A program made the translations under genes and the position numbers. Shown piece after piece: positions 46,846 to 58,740 of a stretch of DNA of 64,000 nucleotides. The DNA is taken from assembly GCA_032622095.1 (NCBI GenBank), contig CP136068.1:186611309-186675308 (forward strand), read 5' to 3'. Below the pieces are notes generated by a model that did not search any database, was not told where the DNA came from, and worked only from the letters and a program-made list of their open reading frames with translations. The stretch comes from Siphonodentalium dalli. Its lineage: Eukaryota; Mollusca; Scaphopoda; Gadilida; Siphonodentaliidae. The first letter of the stretch is position 1, and the number at the start of each line of letters is the position of its first letter.

Positions 46846-47316
46846 TTTTGCGCGCCCACGTAGCTTGTGACGTCCTGATGTGCGTTGTGACGTCATGGCG
46901 TGTTTATCAGTTTCCAAAAAGCGATCTTTCAATATTGTTCTTTTATGAACGATTTATTACCAAAATAACACCAGATAACAATGCAAATTTAGTATAAATC
47001 TTGATTCAAATAACAATTGGTGCAATCATTTCATATTAGAGCATGTTCATTCTTTACATTATGTACTTCCGGTATGACGTAATATATTCGCGGACGGACA
47101 GATAAATAAACAGATAAACAGAGATCCTGACCGAAAACATTACTTGCGTCCAGCATAGACTGGCGCAAGTAATAAGCGGGTCTCCGTTTATTTTGAGTTA
47201 TCTCTTCAGAGAAGAACAGCATGCATAGTATAATGTGAATAATCGAATGGCATGCAAGAGGTCGAGTCGAAGAGAACAGTTTGAGAGGGAATGAAAATGA
47301 CGAGAAAACAAAATAT
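46846..47316. other. Flank of Penelope-like element, no gene certain
   Basis: The C-terminal part of the Penelope-like protein (including any GIY-YIG endonuclease) should lie here on the minus strand, but I cannot recognise it. A GACGGACAGATAAATAAACAG simple stretch lies near 47093. Confidence 0.4.
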
Positions 47317-50300
47317 TTACAGAAAGGTATATTTGTAGAACATATCTGTATCGTTGTTGTTATTTTCTCCTCTTATAACCATAGCACCCAGGAAGGAAAG
47401 CTGATAATTGTGTTTTTCCATTGTGAATTGGATAGATTTGGTAAGGGAATTCAGAAGGTTAAGGAAGCTGTTGAGCGACTCCTCCGAGTCTTCCCATATT
47501 AAGAAACAGTCATCTAAATATCTTTTTCGTGTAATTTTGATATGCGAACTGATCTTTCGTGAAAACATTTGTTCCGCCTTCTTGTATAATTGAAATTTAA
47601 GGAATCCCTTGACTAAAGTTGCGTATGTGGGAGCTACGTACGTTGGTTCCCATAGCCGTCCCTTTCTTCTGCAAGCGATATTTATCGTCGAAGAAGAAGA
47701 TGTTGTTCTTTAGTATGATTTCAACCCCATCGATAATGAAATTTGGGCTGAATCTATCGTCCAATAGATCCCGGTATTTATTAACCCAATATTGCATCGC
47801 TTGTATTTATAGACTGTGATCTATATTTGAATGTGAATTAATCACGTCGAAGCTAACCAGTATTAATTTTTTTGGTATTTTCTTTGGCAAATTTGTAATA
47901 AAGTCCAAATCATCTTTCAAGAAACTTTGAGCATTTTCGCACAAAGGTTTCAAAATTATAACCAGTCGGTGTGTAGGACAAGATGGTCTAGCAATGATTG
48001 GTCTTAATTTTAAATCTGTCGGTTCTTGGGCGACTACGTATGTAGTATTGTGTGTTTTCATTGCCTTCTGTATTTCTAAACTTTTGGACGTCCATATGAG
48101 TTACTACTACGGTATTCAAAGGTAAGTATGTCGTCTTTTTCTTTATTCGTTATACATGTATGGTATGTTGATAAAAGTTGTTTTATTTTGCACATAAATA
48201 TTGGTCAACATTTTTTCCGATTTTCTCTTAACTCTTTCACTGCCAAACGCGCATAAATGCGAACTCCCGTGTCACTGCCAATCGCGCATTTTTGCGAATT
48301 TGGTATGTAGTCTAATGTATGGGATATAACTCTATTCTTTCCGGCATGTTTGACAGTGTACAATGATTCTATCTGTAGTACTGTTGCGCGCGAACAATTT
48401 AAAGCGACAACGTCATCAAGGTAATGCTATTTCTGACGTTATGGGAGTACAGTCAGAGCCGGAATATACCCCCCAGTGCCACGCATCCTGTACATATATC
48501 CATGTATTTCAGGTATATATGGGTAATACATTATATCTCAAGCAGTTTCTAATATAATTAGTTGAAACTTCACATGTATATAGACATAGGTATATCCTGT
48601 CGAATGCCGCCGTGGACACGCCCACCAAGGTCACGTGACATTGGCGGCAATCTTGGATTAGTGGCTATTTGCCCGTATATGTACAGTTTGTGAACTGAAT
48701 ATATGTACGAATAGGTTATTGAAGGTCATATTGCTCGCGTGCTCTTCGGAAATCCTTCATGCTATGGAAAAGTTCAAAACAAGGGACAACGCACAATGGC
48801 GTATCACAGTCTTGGCAAAAGAAGCTAGTCTATTCCCAATTTGCCAAAACTTTCCTTTCCAGAATGGATTATTTTCAAATGTTGTTTTCTTATAATACAC
48901 CTTTACTGGTTTTGAACAACCATTGTCTATTGTATCGTTTTCCAGTGGTGATAACAGGCAACTAAATTAATTATGCTGGTGAGTTGACCATGCGTACGCC
49001 CGCGTGACCCATATAATTCACATAAATCATCGTAAAAACCAATTTTCCTGAAATTCAAGATGGCCGTCAAGATCACGTGACTTATAAGGGGCGGAGCAGT
49101 GTCATATGTCCCCCTGCAGGTATATATACATGTGGGTATGCATGGTTATATATATATATCTATATTTGGAATTGTACATATCAGGGAATATTCAAGCAAC
49201 AAAAGCACGAACTCAACTAAGTGCGTCATTGTATCCCATTTTGCTACAAATAGGTGGCAACTTGCATAAATCCAAGATGGACGCCAAGGTCACGTGACCT
49301 ATTTTATGTCCAAAGTATGTTCATATATGTTACTCCCGTGTACCTTACTGTTGGACATCGTATAATTGGGTTGAAAATTGGAAAACAAACAACACACCCA
49401 TTCATACCCACACAAACTGTACATATACCGGCAAATAGCCACTAATCCAAGATGGCCGTCAATATCACGTTACCTTGGTGGGCGTGTCCACGGCGGCAAT
49501 CGACAGGATATACCTATGTCTATATACATGTGAAGTTTCAACTAATTATATTAGAAACTGCTTGAGATATAATGTATTACCCATATATACCTGAAATACA
49601 TGGATATATGTACAGGATGCGTGGCACTGGGGGTATGTCTGTGGTGGCAGGTGGCAGCGAAAGAGTAAGTTAGAGTCGCTTAACATCTGATTGACCAGTT
49701 CTTTGTAGTACGACTTGTTCATGATGATAAGATCGCCCTTTTGTCAGCCTTTTTGATTACAATCGAATCTTCACGGAGGCTTCGGAGAGCTCTATTATCA
49801 TGTCTTGTTATATTGTTGCGCATTGTATTTTGGGTCTTCGTAGATATTGATTGTCTGGAAAGTATGTCGATGAATTCGTCCAAATGTAAATCTCGACCTT
49901 TTGGTGGTGAGAAATTAGATTTGTTTCGCACTAGGGATTCATCACTATCTTTATCCTTATCTGCAAAATATTCTATGAGTCGTAGCTTTCTTCCAAATTG
50001 TTGTGAGTCTCTTTGTAATTCTCGTGAATTCTCTTTGGGCGTTTTGCGACCACGCTCCAGTCGTTTTTTTCATGTGTTCAACTCTCGATTGGAAATATTC
50101 ATTATTTTTGGGTCCTCGTGTGCATGTTTTGTTTGTTTGTGACACCTTGTCCTATTTTTTTCTTGTTATTTCGGGATGTCCGTTGAACAAACAAAGATAT
50201 ATGTATCTGCTGACGGAATGTGTGATTTTCGCATTCCTGATTTTACAACATCTGTATAAAGACGAACGTCCTGTTTCTGCGATTGATTGCGATGTCTTGA

Positions 50301-50960
50301 CCTACCTCGTTGTCTGAAGTTGTTCACAGATCTTCCGGGTAGGCTTTTGCACCTTCTTTTCTGTCTTTGTCTAGACTGTCTCCAATCAGAATGTTGTATA
50401 TTCCGGGGCCCAGGAGAATGGATAGTTAGTCGTTTTGACCTTTTCTTCTCCTCTCAATTCTTGGTTTTGTCTTGTTTCATATTCCTTGAGCAACTTTGAA
50501 ATACGTGTTATTTCTTCGCTTAATTCAGTATCTATTTGTTTATGTACTTTTTCGAAGCGGTCCTTCGTGGTTTACATTAGTTTCAGTTCAGTATGGAACG
50601 TGTACATATCCTAATCCGAACGAATTTACTTTCTTCCTCGGGTTCATCCTCGATTTTCTCTATGAAGAATTTCCTTGGAATTATAGCTGGTGATTGAGAA
50701 ATCCATGAACTGTAAATCATCGAATACCGTTCACATTTATAGGCATTCCAGAAATACATTTTCCCATTGTTCAGTTTTCTCTGCCATGTACTGGATATCT
50801 CCTTTTATTTCTTGCACCCACGTTCCAAGTTTATTTCATTTAGTTCGCTAATCATCTGCGGTTGTATATGACCTTCTGAAGGATTTCCGTGACTTCCTTC
50901 AACTCGAAGTAGGTGTTCAGCGACAGCCTTTGCCTGTTCTCATAGAACCTTAACTTCTTG
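47317..50960 (-). pseudogene. Penelope-like retroelement RT, broken and split
   Basis: Minus-strand pieces follow the order of a Penelope-like element. N-terminal part: SKLLKEYETRQNQELRGEE near 50470, then SNFSPPKGRDLHLDEFID and SIVIKKADK (49931-49719), then DLIIMNKSYYKELVNQMLSD. After the inserted element the RT resumes: LRPIIARPSCPTHRL, ILVSFDVINSHSNI (first catalytic Asp), FFFDDKYRLQKKGTAMGTNV, and KRYLDDCFLIWEDSEES (catalytic DD, usually RYIDD). Frameshifts separate these pieces. In the family the enzyme has a telomerase-related RT and often a GIY-YIG nuclease; the nuclease is not seen. The stretch above about 50700 is assigned only by continuity. Confidence 0.8.
48235..49661. mobile_element. 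piggyBac-like non-autonomous element inserted in the Penelope-like RT
   Basis: Ends CTCTTTCACTGCC (left) and GGCAGCGAAAGAG (right) are inverted repeats. On the RT (minus) strand the flanks are CTAACTTA[element]TTAAGAG, that is a TTAA duplication with one base lost; removing the element rejoins the RT text as CTAACTTAAGAG. TTAA targets and CYCTTT...TGCC ends are typical of piggyBac. A second, inner inverted repeat of about 220 bp (about 48475-48695 and 49420-49636) makes a long stem. Left subterminal CACTGCCAAWCGCGCAT-type text is duplicated. TCACGTGA palindromes recur within. No transposase. Confidence 0.75.
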
Positions 50961-50964
50961 GAGT

Positions 50965-51955
50965 TATTCTCTGATAAACATTGGTAACATTGTGACAAAA
51001 AACACGTCGCATTTTTGAAACGACATCCATATGTAACTATGTGACAAAAACATGTCGCATTTTAAAACTACTTCCAAATGTAACTTTATAACCCTTTTTT
51101 GTACCAAGGATAGGTGAAATATTTTTCTTTTTCTAGTTGGAGTAATTATCTGATAAGCATTTGTAACTATGTGACAAAACACACGTCGCATTTTTGAACA
51201 GATTTCCAAATGAAACTTTGCAACCCTTTTTTGACAAGGAAATATTTTCATTTTTCTAGTTGGAGTAATTCTCTGATAAGCATTTGTAACTATGTGATAA
51301 AAAACACGTCGCATTTTTGAACAAATTTCCAAATGTAACTTTGCAACCCTTTTTTCGTCAAGAATAGGTGAAATATTTTCATTTTTCTAGTTCGAGTTAT
51401 TCTCTGTTAATCATTGGAAACTTTGTGACAACAAATGAGGTCGCATTTTTTAAACGACTTCCAAATGTAACTATGTAACAATAAAACATGTCGCATTTTT
51501 CAAACGACTTCCAAATGTAACTTTGTAACCCTTTCTAAACAAGGACAGGTGAAATATTTTCATTTTTCTAGTTAGAGTAATTTTATGAAAAGCATTTGTA
51601 ACTATGTAACAAAAAACACGTCGCATTTTTTAAACGACTTGCAAATGTAACTTTGCGACTCTTTTTTAACAAGCATAGAGGAAATATTTTTATTTTTCTA
51701 GTTGGAATTATTTTTTGATAAGCATTTGTAACTATGTGACAAAAAAACATGTCGCAGTTTTGAAACGACTTCCAAATGTAACTTTGTAACCGTTTTTCAA
51801 CAAGGATAGGTAAAATAAGCATTTGTAACTTTGTGACAAAAACACGTCGCATTTTTGAAACGACTTCCAAATGTAGCTATGTAACTAAAAAAAACGTCGC
51901 ATTTTTTAAATGACTTCCAAATGTAACTTTGTTATCCTATTTCTAACAGAGAGAG
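50965..51955. repeat. Tandem array, about 125-135 bp unit with about 45 bp sub-unit
   Basis: Units contain AACACGTCGCATTTTTGAA, CGACTTCCAAATGTAACTTTG, TAACCCTTTTT, AGGTGAAATATTTTCATTTT, TCTAGTTGGAGTAATT and GATAAGCATTTGTAACTATG. Some units repeat only the CGTCGCATTTTT to AACTATGTGAC part. Borders the N-terminal side of the Penelope-like remnant. Open frames on minus (51332-50964, 51870-51583) are repeat artefacts. Confidence 0.9.
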
Positions 51956-51966
51956 ATAGTTTGATT

Positions 51967-52044
51967 GATCCATATCAGAAGATAATATGTTACACTCATA
52001 CACAATTATATCAGAAGATAATATGTTACACTCATACACAATTA
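51967..52044. repeat. 38 bp duplication
   Basis: ATCAGAAGATAATATGTTAC and the following ACTCATACACAATTAT occur twice in tandem. Confidence 0.9.
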
Positions 52045-52094
52045 TATACATTACATGATCTGAAAATCATGTTAATCACCAACAATATGCAATA

Positions 52095-52400
52095 TAATAT
52101 GATCATATGCTAGCGTAATTAACGAACCAAAGCTACTCATATCAGGATATCTGTGGCTTTTTTTAAATGTTAGCAAATTATATTTCCACCAAATAGGATT
52201 CACATAATGGGTGGTTATTATTGATTAATTACACTCCATATACAACGTTTCGTCGAAATAATCGATCATATATAATCGTAATTCGTGTATAAACTAGGCT
52301 AATCGAAGATATTACATCCGGGTATCTGAGAAATCCAATAATCTGAATGTAAACAAACAGGTTCGCTGCCATATAGGTTTCAAAACGCAAATCATCATAA
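52095..52400. repeat. Diverged dispersed repeat (partner near 5.0 kb)
   Basis: Collinear short matches with 4990-5300. See that entry for the shared blocks. Confidence 0.5.
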
Positions 52401-54058
52401 AACTCGATAAACTAAACTGTGGGGTCACACCTAAAGCAAACTTGAACTAAGTTACCAACATCCACTAAATTCGCTTTGAGCATATTTTTTTTAAATACAA
52501 GTTGGCGTCCATGGTGGCAGTTGTTATAGAGCAATTCTGAATTTATGTGGTAGGTGGACCAACTAGTACCGAATTGGTGATAATATAAAAACAGTGATTA
52601 GTCGTAAATCATATCAGTAGTATTTATGTCCCTAAATGGCCGCCAACATGGACTGAGTCGAATGAAATTTACAATTTGTGGAATTTGAATAGCTAGTCAT
52701 ATACGATTGAGCTAGCTCTCGCATTTTACGAGGAAGAATGATTTCAGTGCATAAAGGAAACGTTTGACAAGAGTTGTACGAATTATCTCTAATGTATCTC
52801 GCGAGAGAGTAAGCGTAAGTAGGGTCTCATACAACGGTTAAATCTGGACTTTTCGGGCGCCCAGAAATAGAAAAATATCGTAGTTTTATGTATAATGTTT
52901 ATCTTGTAATTAAGCAGTTAAATGGGATTTATTATGAATGTATTGTTCTGTGACCTTTTTCTGGAAGTAGAAACATATTTACTCAGAACAGTCTCAGGAA
53001 TGTGACCAATCATCATTTATGTTTATATTTACAACATCAAATATATATCCAAGTGAGCTTATACATGGTGATAATTGAACTGAGTTTGATGTGGCAGACT
53101 CGTATCATCTGCACAAGCTGTTACAAATATTAAACCGTAAGGAAATAGCAATCCCGAGTGAGCATCACTTGGAAATTTGAGGGAAAATGTCAATTATTTG
53201 TAATAGTTTCATTTTAAAACCATTTAGTCTTGCAGCTGAGAAAGGGTAGACTGTATTTGTGTGCTTTTGTGTAAAATGTTTAAAATTAAATAGCCAATAC
53301 TTGGAAGTTTTCCTACTATTGCGGGTTGGTTAAGTAAAACCTACACATTGTAAGGAGTGCAAATGTAAGTCGGGTTCAATCACGATTTGCAAGTTAGAAT
53401 TCCCAAAATTGGACACGCCAAGGATGACCACCTAGCTACGTCACTGTTTAAATTGCGGAAAAAATATTAGAGGTTTTGGGGTTTTAAACCATTGGACCAA
53501 CTATGAGGGTTTTTGTTATTGTTTTCTATAACTGTACAGGTATACACAAACAAAACTCGTGGAAGTTTTACTGAACTTATTGTATTATGTAACCAGTAGT
53601 CGCGTCCATTCGCCGGAATAAAACCAAGTGTCATGGCGTTAAATCAGTTATGGAATGTTACACGAGTCATGATGCTTGCATCTGGCTATTATTAATTTGG
53701 CACTTACGGTCACTGAAAGACGTGAGTCCGCAGTAGTCTAGATTTGATATGTTAGCCTTAAGCGCGTTCCAGTTTTGTATTCGTAAACATCAGGACATGT
53801 TGTGTCATTCGTTTTGAGCTTTCTCAATCGAAATTGCGATAAATGTGTATAAGACGACCGATATCTTTTAATGTATGGATACATGTGCACTATTTATTAC
53901 ATTTCCAACAATTATTTCAAAGAAATGCGATAAATAAGTAAGAATATTAAGAAAATGATAACTTTGTTAAATGTAAACGATTACAACTGCCCAAGATTCA
54001 ACAACTCTATAGATAAGGTGACATAAGAGTTGGATATTTAACTAAGTATGAAACTAAC
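52401..54058. other. Intron-like stretch, no gene seen
   Basis: No coding or repeat structure is recognised. In the gene model this is the start of the long first intron. Confidence 0.5.
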
Positions 54059-54389
54059 CTTCAAAACTGCTATCTGAATAATATCTAAACCCTGGTTCCT
54101 CGGTGCAGCTTGGTAGAGGAACTCGGATAACAGAACCATGCAGACGACACGCTTTGTCCAGCTTCCGGTAGAAAACAGAGAAGCAGGCGGTCTCTTCGCA
54201 ACAGTTTGATATGCAGTGAATTTTACTCAGAGCTGTAACTTCCCAGAGTAATAAGTCCGGACATGTGTGGTCGCTCATATTTCCGATTTCCACGAAATGG
54301 TTGAGATTTAACAGAGCATAAGAATATTGCATCAATAATAGGATTATAGACAAGGTTAATTCCCAGGCGTATTGTATGTTCGACAACAT
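54059..54389 (-). CDS. First coding exon: signal peptide + PAN/apple-like domain
   Basis: The ATG at 54389 opens a hydrophobic leader (residues about 9-26, rich in Leu/Ile, ending near SYALL), fitting a secretory signal. Residues about 43-106 hold seven to eight cysteines in HTCPDLLLWE, HCISNCCEETACFSVFYR, KACRLHG and PSCTEEPGFRYY, which resembles the PAN/apple pattern in which paired cysteines bracket a CxxxC...C...F helix region. The exon ends TTTGAAG|GTTAGT, a usable phase 1 donor, and the open frame stops one codon later in the intron. Phase 1 matches the EGF exons downstream on the same strand. PAN/apple domains mediate protein or carbohydrate contacts outside the cell. The PAN call is by cysteine spacing and remembered motif only. 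Confidence 0.65.
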
Positions 54390-54429
54390 TGTGAATGATG
54401 ATTACATGTAACGCAGCTAACCGACAAAC

Positions 54430-54480
54430 CACCACGTGTGACGTCGAAGAATGGTAGGCAAAGACAACCAATTATATAGC
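54430..54480 (-). promoter_or_regulatory. Candidate TATA promoter of the PAN exon
   Basis: On the minus strand GCTATATAATTGG lies at about 54480-54468, roughly 85 bp before the ATG, and would place initiation near 54445. TGACGTC-type (CRE-like) and CACGTG (E-box) motifs sit just downstream at 54446-54433. The distances suit a short 5' leader of about 55 nt. Confidence 0.5.
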
Positions 54481-55475
54481 GTCCCCTAACATACCACACG
54501 TAAGGCCAACAGTGTGATATGTGTTATTAAAAATTAAGCCATTCTGGACACTTGTGTTGCAGAATCCTTGATAATCACATTTGGCAATCACCTGGTGGGT
54601 AGTTTAGTTGTCTGCCCCGGCTCTTTTAGCAAGCAAGGTACCTTTCCTGACGAGATGTTGATTGAAGTCCGATGTCACAGATAAGTCTGCAGATAAGTTA
54701 CTTTCACAACGCTATCAGGTCGTATGGTAACAAGCTACAACTAGCTTTACCAATAAACTGCGTGACTAATTCCTTAGCGACCAGCCCACGCATATATGGA
54801 ATAGGGTGTATGGATTATATCGCCAGTTGGGTAATGCCACCACGATAAACACAGTTCCGCCCAGTCTTGTTAAGTATCGGTCGATCAATGGCGCTCACTC
54901 TTTTAGAATTCGACGCGGGTGGTGCCAGCACGTCTGGGATTACCAAGCAAAAATTTATGTACTCAATAAAAACTAACTAATAATATAATGTTTTTATTCC
55001 CGGAGCGCAATTTTTATAATGTACACCAAATAGACATGTGTATTTATCTACTGGCAAAGTGGCTACTGTCGCTTTCTAAATGTATACTATCAAGATGTGT
55101 ACATCATTTATTTTCGAAGAACAAACTCACATAAGTTACTACAATTATTGAATTCCCGAAATGAGAAAAAAACACCAAGAACCTGTCAATTTTCGTTTGA
55201 AAGGTTTTCGACTCATTTAAGTCCCCTTGATGTATGAATAACATAAACCCCACTAACTTTACAACATAGAATAAATCTATTACTGGCAGTATTATTACCA
55301 TCTATGAAAACAACAAACATAAACATTAAGGTATATCTCATATTATACACTATATTATATAATAACGCATGTACATGTATATCTTTAAAAATGTTTAAAT
55401 TAAGCTTGTGTTGTGTGAAGGTATTTCAATACGATATTGAGCTATTGTAAAAGCTTCAGCGTTTCTTGTCGTCAA
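54481..55475. other. Upstream region, no gene seen
   Basis: AT-rich with no exon recognised. Could hold further promoter elements for the minus-strand gene. Confidence 0.5.
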
Positions 55476-55905
55476 TATGGACGATATCTCGATATCCAAC
55501 GTGCAACTTTCCACAAGTAGGCAGCCACTTGGAAGCAACTTCGACCTAATGTGGCCTGTGCAACCAGCAACTTACTAAAGCCAGCCATGGATAGTCTCGC
55601 CACGAGTAGTGAACATTACATGAAACAATCGCCACCACCCTACAGCCTAAACAGAGAAACAGAAGCACCTATTGGCATCGATCCCGAGTGGTACTACAAC
55701 CCTACTCCACCCCTGCAGCCAGCACGGACTCGCCAGAGAAACTACACCATTGCATGCAAACATCTATACCAACGACCTCAACAAACCCCGCGCATGACCG
55801 ACCCCTCATTCACCAATGTCGCTGTTGCGAAATACTGCAGAAGTTCACCACTCTCCTACTTCACAACGGAATTTCCTAGCGATGTCTGGGCAGCCGACTT
55901 GTGAT
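55476..55905 (+). CDS. Unrecognised coding-like stretch
   Basis: Base composition is richer in C/G than its surroundings and two frames are long for their size: ATG at 55476 (33 codons to a TAA) and an overlapping frame 55551-55904 (117 codons, Pro/Thr/Ser-rich, no usual ATG at its start but one at 55587). I recognise no domain and no clear splice sites. It could be a small lineage-specific gene, a piece of a decayed transposon ORF, or chance. Confidence 0.25.
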
Positions 55906-56394
55906 TTCAAGCTTGGCTATAACTCGCAAAAATAAAGGAGCAATGGCAATATGCTTATCAAATATATAAACATGCATAATGTTCAAACTCAGAACATACA
56001 ACTCATACATAGACGAAACTCATAAATATCTATAGATAGAATCGAACCGATGAACCGAAAGTCAAAATACTATGGGCAGTCTGTTCGCCCTGAACAATCT
56101 AGATACGGAATAGTGATATATAGCGTGATTGGCTGGCCACTCGAGGAGACTGACACATGCAAGTCACGACAGGTAGCGGTAAACTTTATGAAGTGAATGA
56201 GAACCAACATATATGTATGCATGCCATTAGCATCTTTTACACATAGTAGCTTGACCAGTGACACCGAGCAAATGGACCCGATGACAGAAAAACACAACTC
56301 GAGGTAAGCACGATGCATGTACTTCTAAACAACATGTCGTTGACACTGGTGAATAAACGACACGACACACACGAAGGAAATGTTAGCAGACGAC
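55906..56394. other. Stretch without a recognised gene
   Basis: Nothing supported. The region leads into the 46 bp minisatellite. Confidence 0.5.
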
Positions 56395-56868
56395 AGGAAG
56401 ACCAACGTCCAACTTGATATGATCGACATATCCAGACGAATTGATTACCAACGCCAAACTAGATATGATCGACACATCCAGACGACAGGAAGACCAACGA
56501 CCAACTAGATATGATCGACACATCCAGACCACAGGATGACCAACGCCCAACTAGATATGATCGACACATCCAGACGACAGGATGACCAACGCTCAACTAA
56601 ATATGATCGACACATCCAGACAACAAGATGATCAACGCCCAACTAGATATGATAAACACATTCAGACAACAGGATGACCAACGCCAAACTAGATATTATC
56701 GACACATCCAGACGACAGGAAGACCAACGCCCAACTAGATATGGTCGACACATCCAGACGGCAGGATGACCAATGCCCAACTAGATATGATCGACACATC
56801 CAGACAACAGGATGAACAACGTCCAACTAGATATGGTCGACACATCCAAACAACATGACGACTATGGG
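56395..56868. repeat. 46 bp minisatellite, array 1 (about 10 units)
   Basis: The unit reads GACGACAGGAAGACCAACGC, then CCAACTAGATATGATCGACA, then CATCCA. Its right edge abuts the NRF1-like coding sequence directly at GTCGTC-type text, so a few unit bases read on from that frame. Confidence 0.95.
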
Positions 56869-57117
56869 CTTCGTATGCTGAAGCCGCTAGTGTTCGTAAG
56901 TCTCCGACTTTTACGCCTTGTTTGACACCGAACTTCGTCCACGGAATGTCGTCACTCCACCAGGCCGGCTTGGAATCGTCGCCACCCCAGTTTGGTTGAC
57001 CGTAACCTCCGCTCTCGAACCGTACCAGACCAGTCACCACTCTCGTTATTGAAGGATGACCATGCGTTGTAACCATTGCATCCTTTGTGAGACAAACGAA
57101 CGCGCTGGATATCCACC
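56869..57117 (-). CDS. Exon resembling the NRF1/P3A2/Ewg DNA-binding domain (partial)
   Basis: On the minus strand a T-rich tract and GATACAG acceptor precede an open exon starting at 57117. It reads ISSAFVCLTKDAMVTTHGHP, then GLVRFESGGYGQPNWGGDDS, then KPAWWSDDIPW and DLRTLAASAYEAHSR. The G.G.P.WG....KP.WW..DIPW block closely matches the conserved part of the NRF1-type DNA-binding domain, as I remember it. NRF1 proteins bind GCGC-ATGCGC palindromes to control housekeeping genes. No convincing donor lies before the minisatellite begins, so the 3' end may have been lost to the array. No other exons of such a gene are found; it may be a paralogue, a transposon-captured domain or a pseudogene. 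Confidence 0.55.
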
Positions 57118-57619
57118 CTGTATCAAATTAAAAAAAAAAACATATGACAAACATATGTTTAACCCAGCCAAGTTTAACTTGTCGGTCCAAAGCCCGAATA
57201 AATGGTGATGGGACAAAAATGTTGTAGTTCGTTAATTATTACTCAATATGTGGCATGCGCGAATGTAGCATAGTCGTATTACAGCACCGACATTTGCGCG
57301 TTGAATAATGTTTTATGGCATTCGTTAATGTGTTAGTAGGCACATGCGCAAATGTTTAGTTAGGCACTGCCCATTTGTCTGGTCCTAATCCGATTCACGC
57401 ACGATGTGATCGTAATTACCAACACGCGTCTTAGAAGACCACGCCCATGCCTGTTTGTGACAACATGTAATCCAATTCCGCACGACTTCGGCGCGTGAAA
57501 GGAGTAAACCACGCCCATGCGCCTTTGTGTCTTCCCTTAGGGCATTTGCGCAATGCTCTTTTGAGCTGTCAATCACACTAACCCGCCGTGCTCCTTTGTG
57601 GTATATGAGGCAAATTACA
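57118..57619. other. Intron or spacer between minisatellite arrays
   Basis: Contains the acceptor-side poly-pyrimidine tract (minus) and three short similar phrases with CACGCCCATGC and CTTTGTG around 57438, 57508 and 57590. No other exon seen. Confidence 0.5.
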
Positions 57620-58740
57620 TATATGCCCAACTAGATATGATCGGCACATTCAGACGACAGGAAGATCAACGCCCAACTAGATATGATCTACACATACAGA
57701 CAACATGATGACCAACGCCCAACTAGATATGATCGACACATACAGACAACTAGAAGAGCAACGCCCGACTAGATATGATCGACAAATACAGACACCAGGA
57801 CGACCAACGCCCAACTAGATATGATCGACACATCCAGACGACAGGAAGACCAAAGCCCAACTAGATATGGTCGACACATCCAGACGACAGGATGACCAAC
57901 GCCCAATTAGATATGGTCGACACATCCAAACAACTGGACGACCAACGCCCAAATAGATATGATCGACACATCCAGACGACAGGAAGACCAAAGCCCAACT
58001 ATATATGGTCGACACAACCAGACGAGATGATGACCAACGCCCAACTAGATATGATCGACACAGCCAGATCACAGTAAGACCAACGCCCAACTAGATATGA
58101 TCGACACATACAGACAACAGGATGACAAATGCCCAACTAGATATGATCGACACATCCAGACAGCAGGATGAACAACGTCCAACTATATATTATCGACACA
58201 TCCATACGACAGGATAACCAACGCCCAACGAGATATGATCATCCAGACGACAAGAAGACCAACGTCCAACTAGATATGATCGACACATCCAGACAACAGG
58301 AAGACCAACGCCCAACTAGATATGATCGACACTCCCAGACGACAGAAAAACCAACGCGCAACTAGATATGATCGACACATCCAGACAACAGGGTGACAGA
58401 TGCCCAACTAGATATGGTCGACACATCCAGACGACAGGATGACCCACGCCCAACTAGATATGATCGACACAGCCAGACAACAGGAAGACCAACGCCCAAC
58501 TAGATATGATCGACACATCCAGAAAACAGGATGACCAATGCCCAACTAGATAAGGTCGACACATCCAGACAACAGAATGAACAACGTCCAACTTGATATG
58601 ATCGACACATCCAGACGACAGGAAGACCAACGCCCAACTAGATGTGATCGACACATCCAGACGACAGGAAGACCAACACCCAACTAGATATGATCGACAT
58701 ATCCAGACGACAGGTTGACCAACGCCCAACTAGATATCAA
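57620..58740. repeat. 46 bp minisatellite, array 2 (about 24 units)
   Basis: Same unit as 56395-56868, with GACA/AACA and GGAAG/GGATG variants interspersed. The spacer plus exon (56869-57619) interrupts what may once have been one array, or the unit spread across it. Confidence 0.95.

Noticed and set aside
49741-50700. Plus-strand frames of 60-133 codons
   Set aside because: Shadows of the minus-strand Penelope-like coding sequence.
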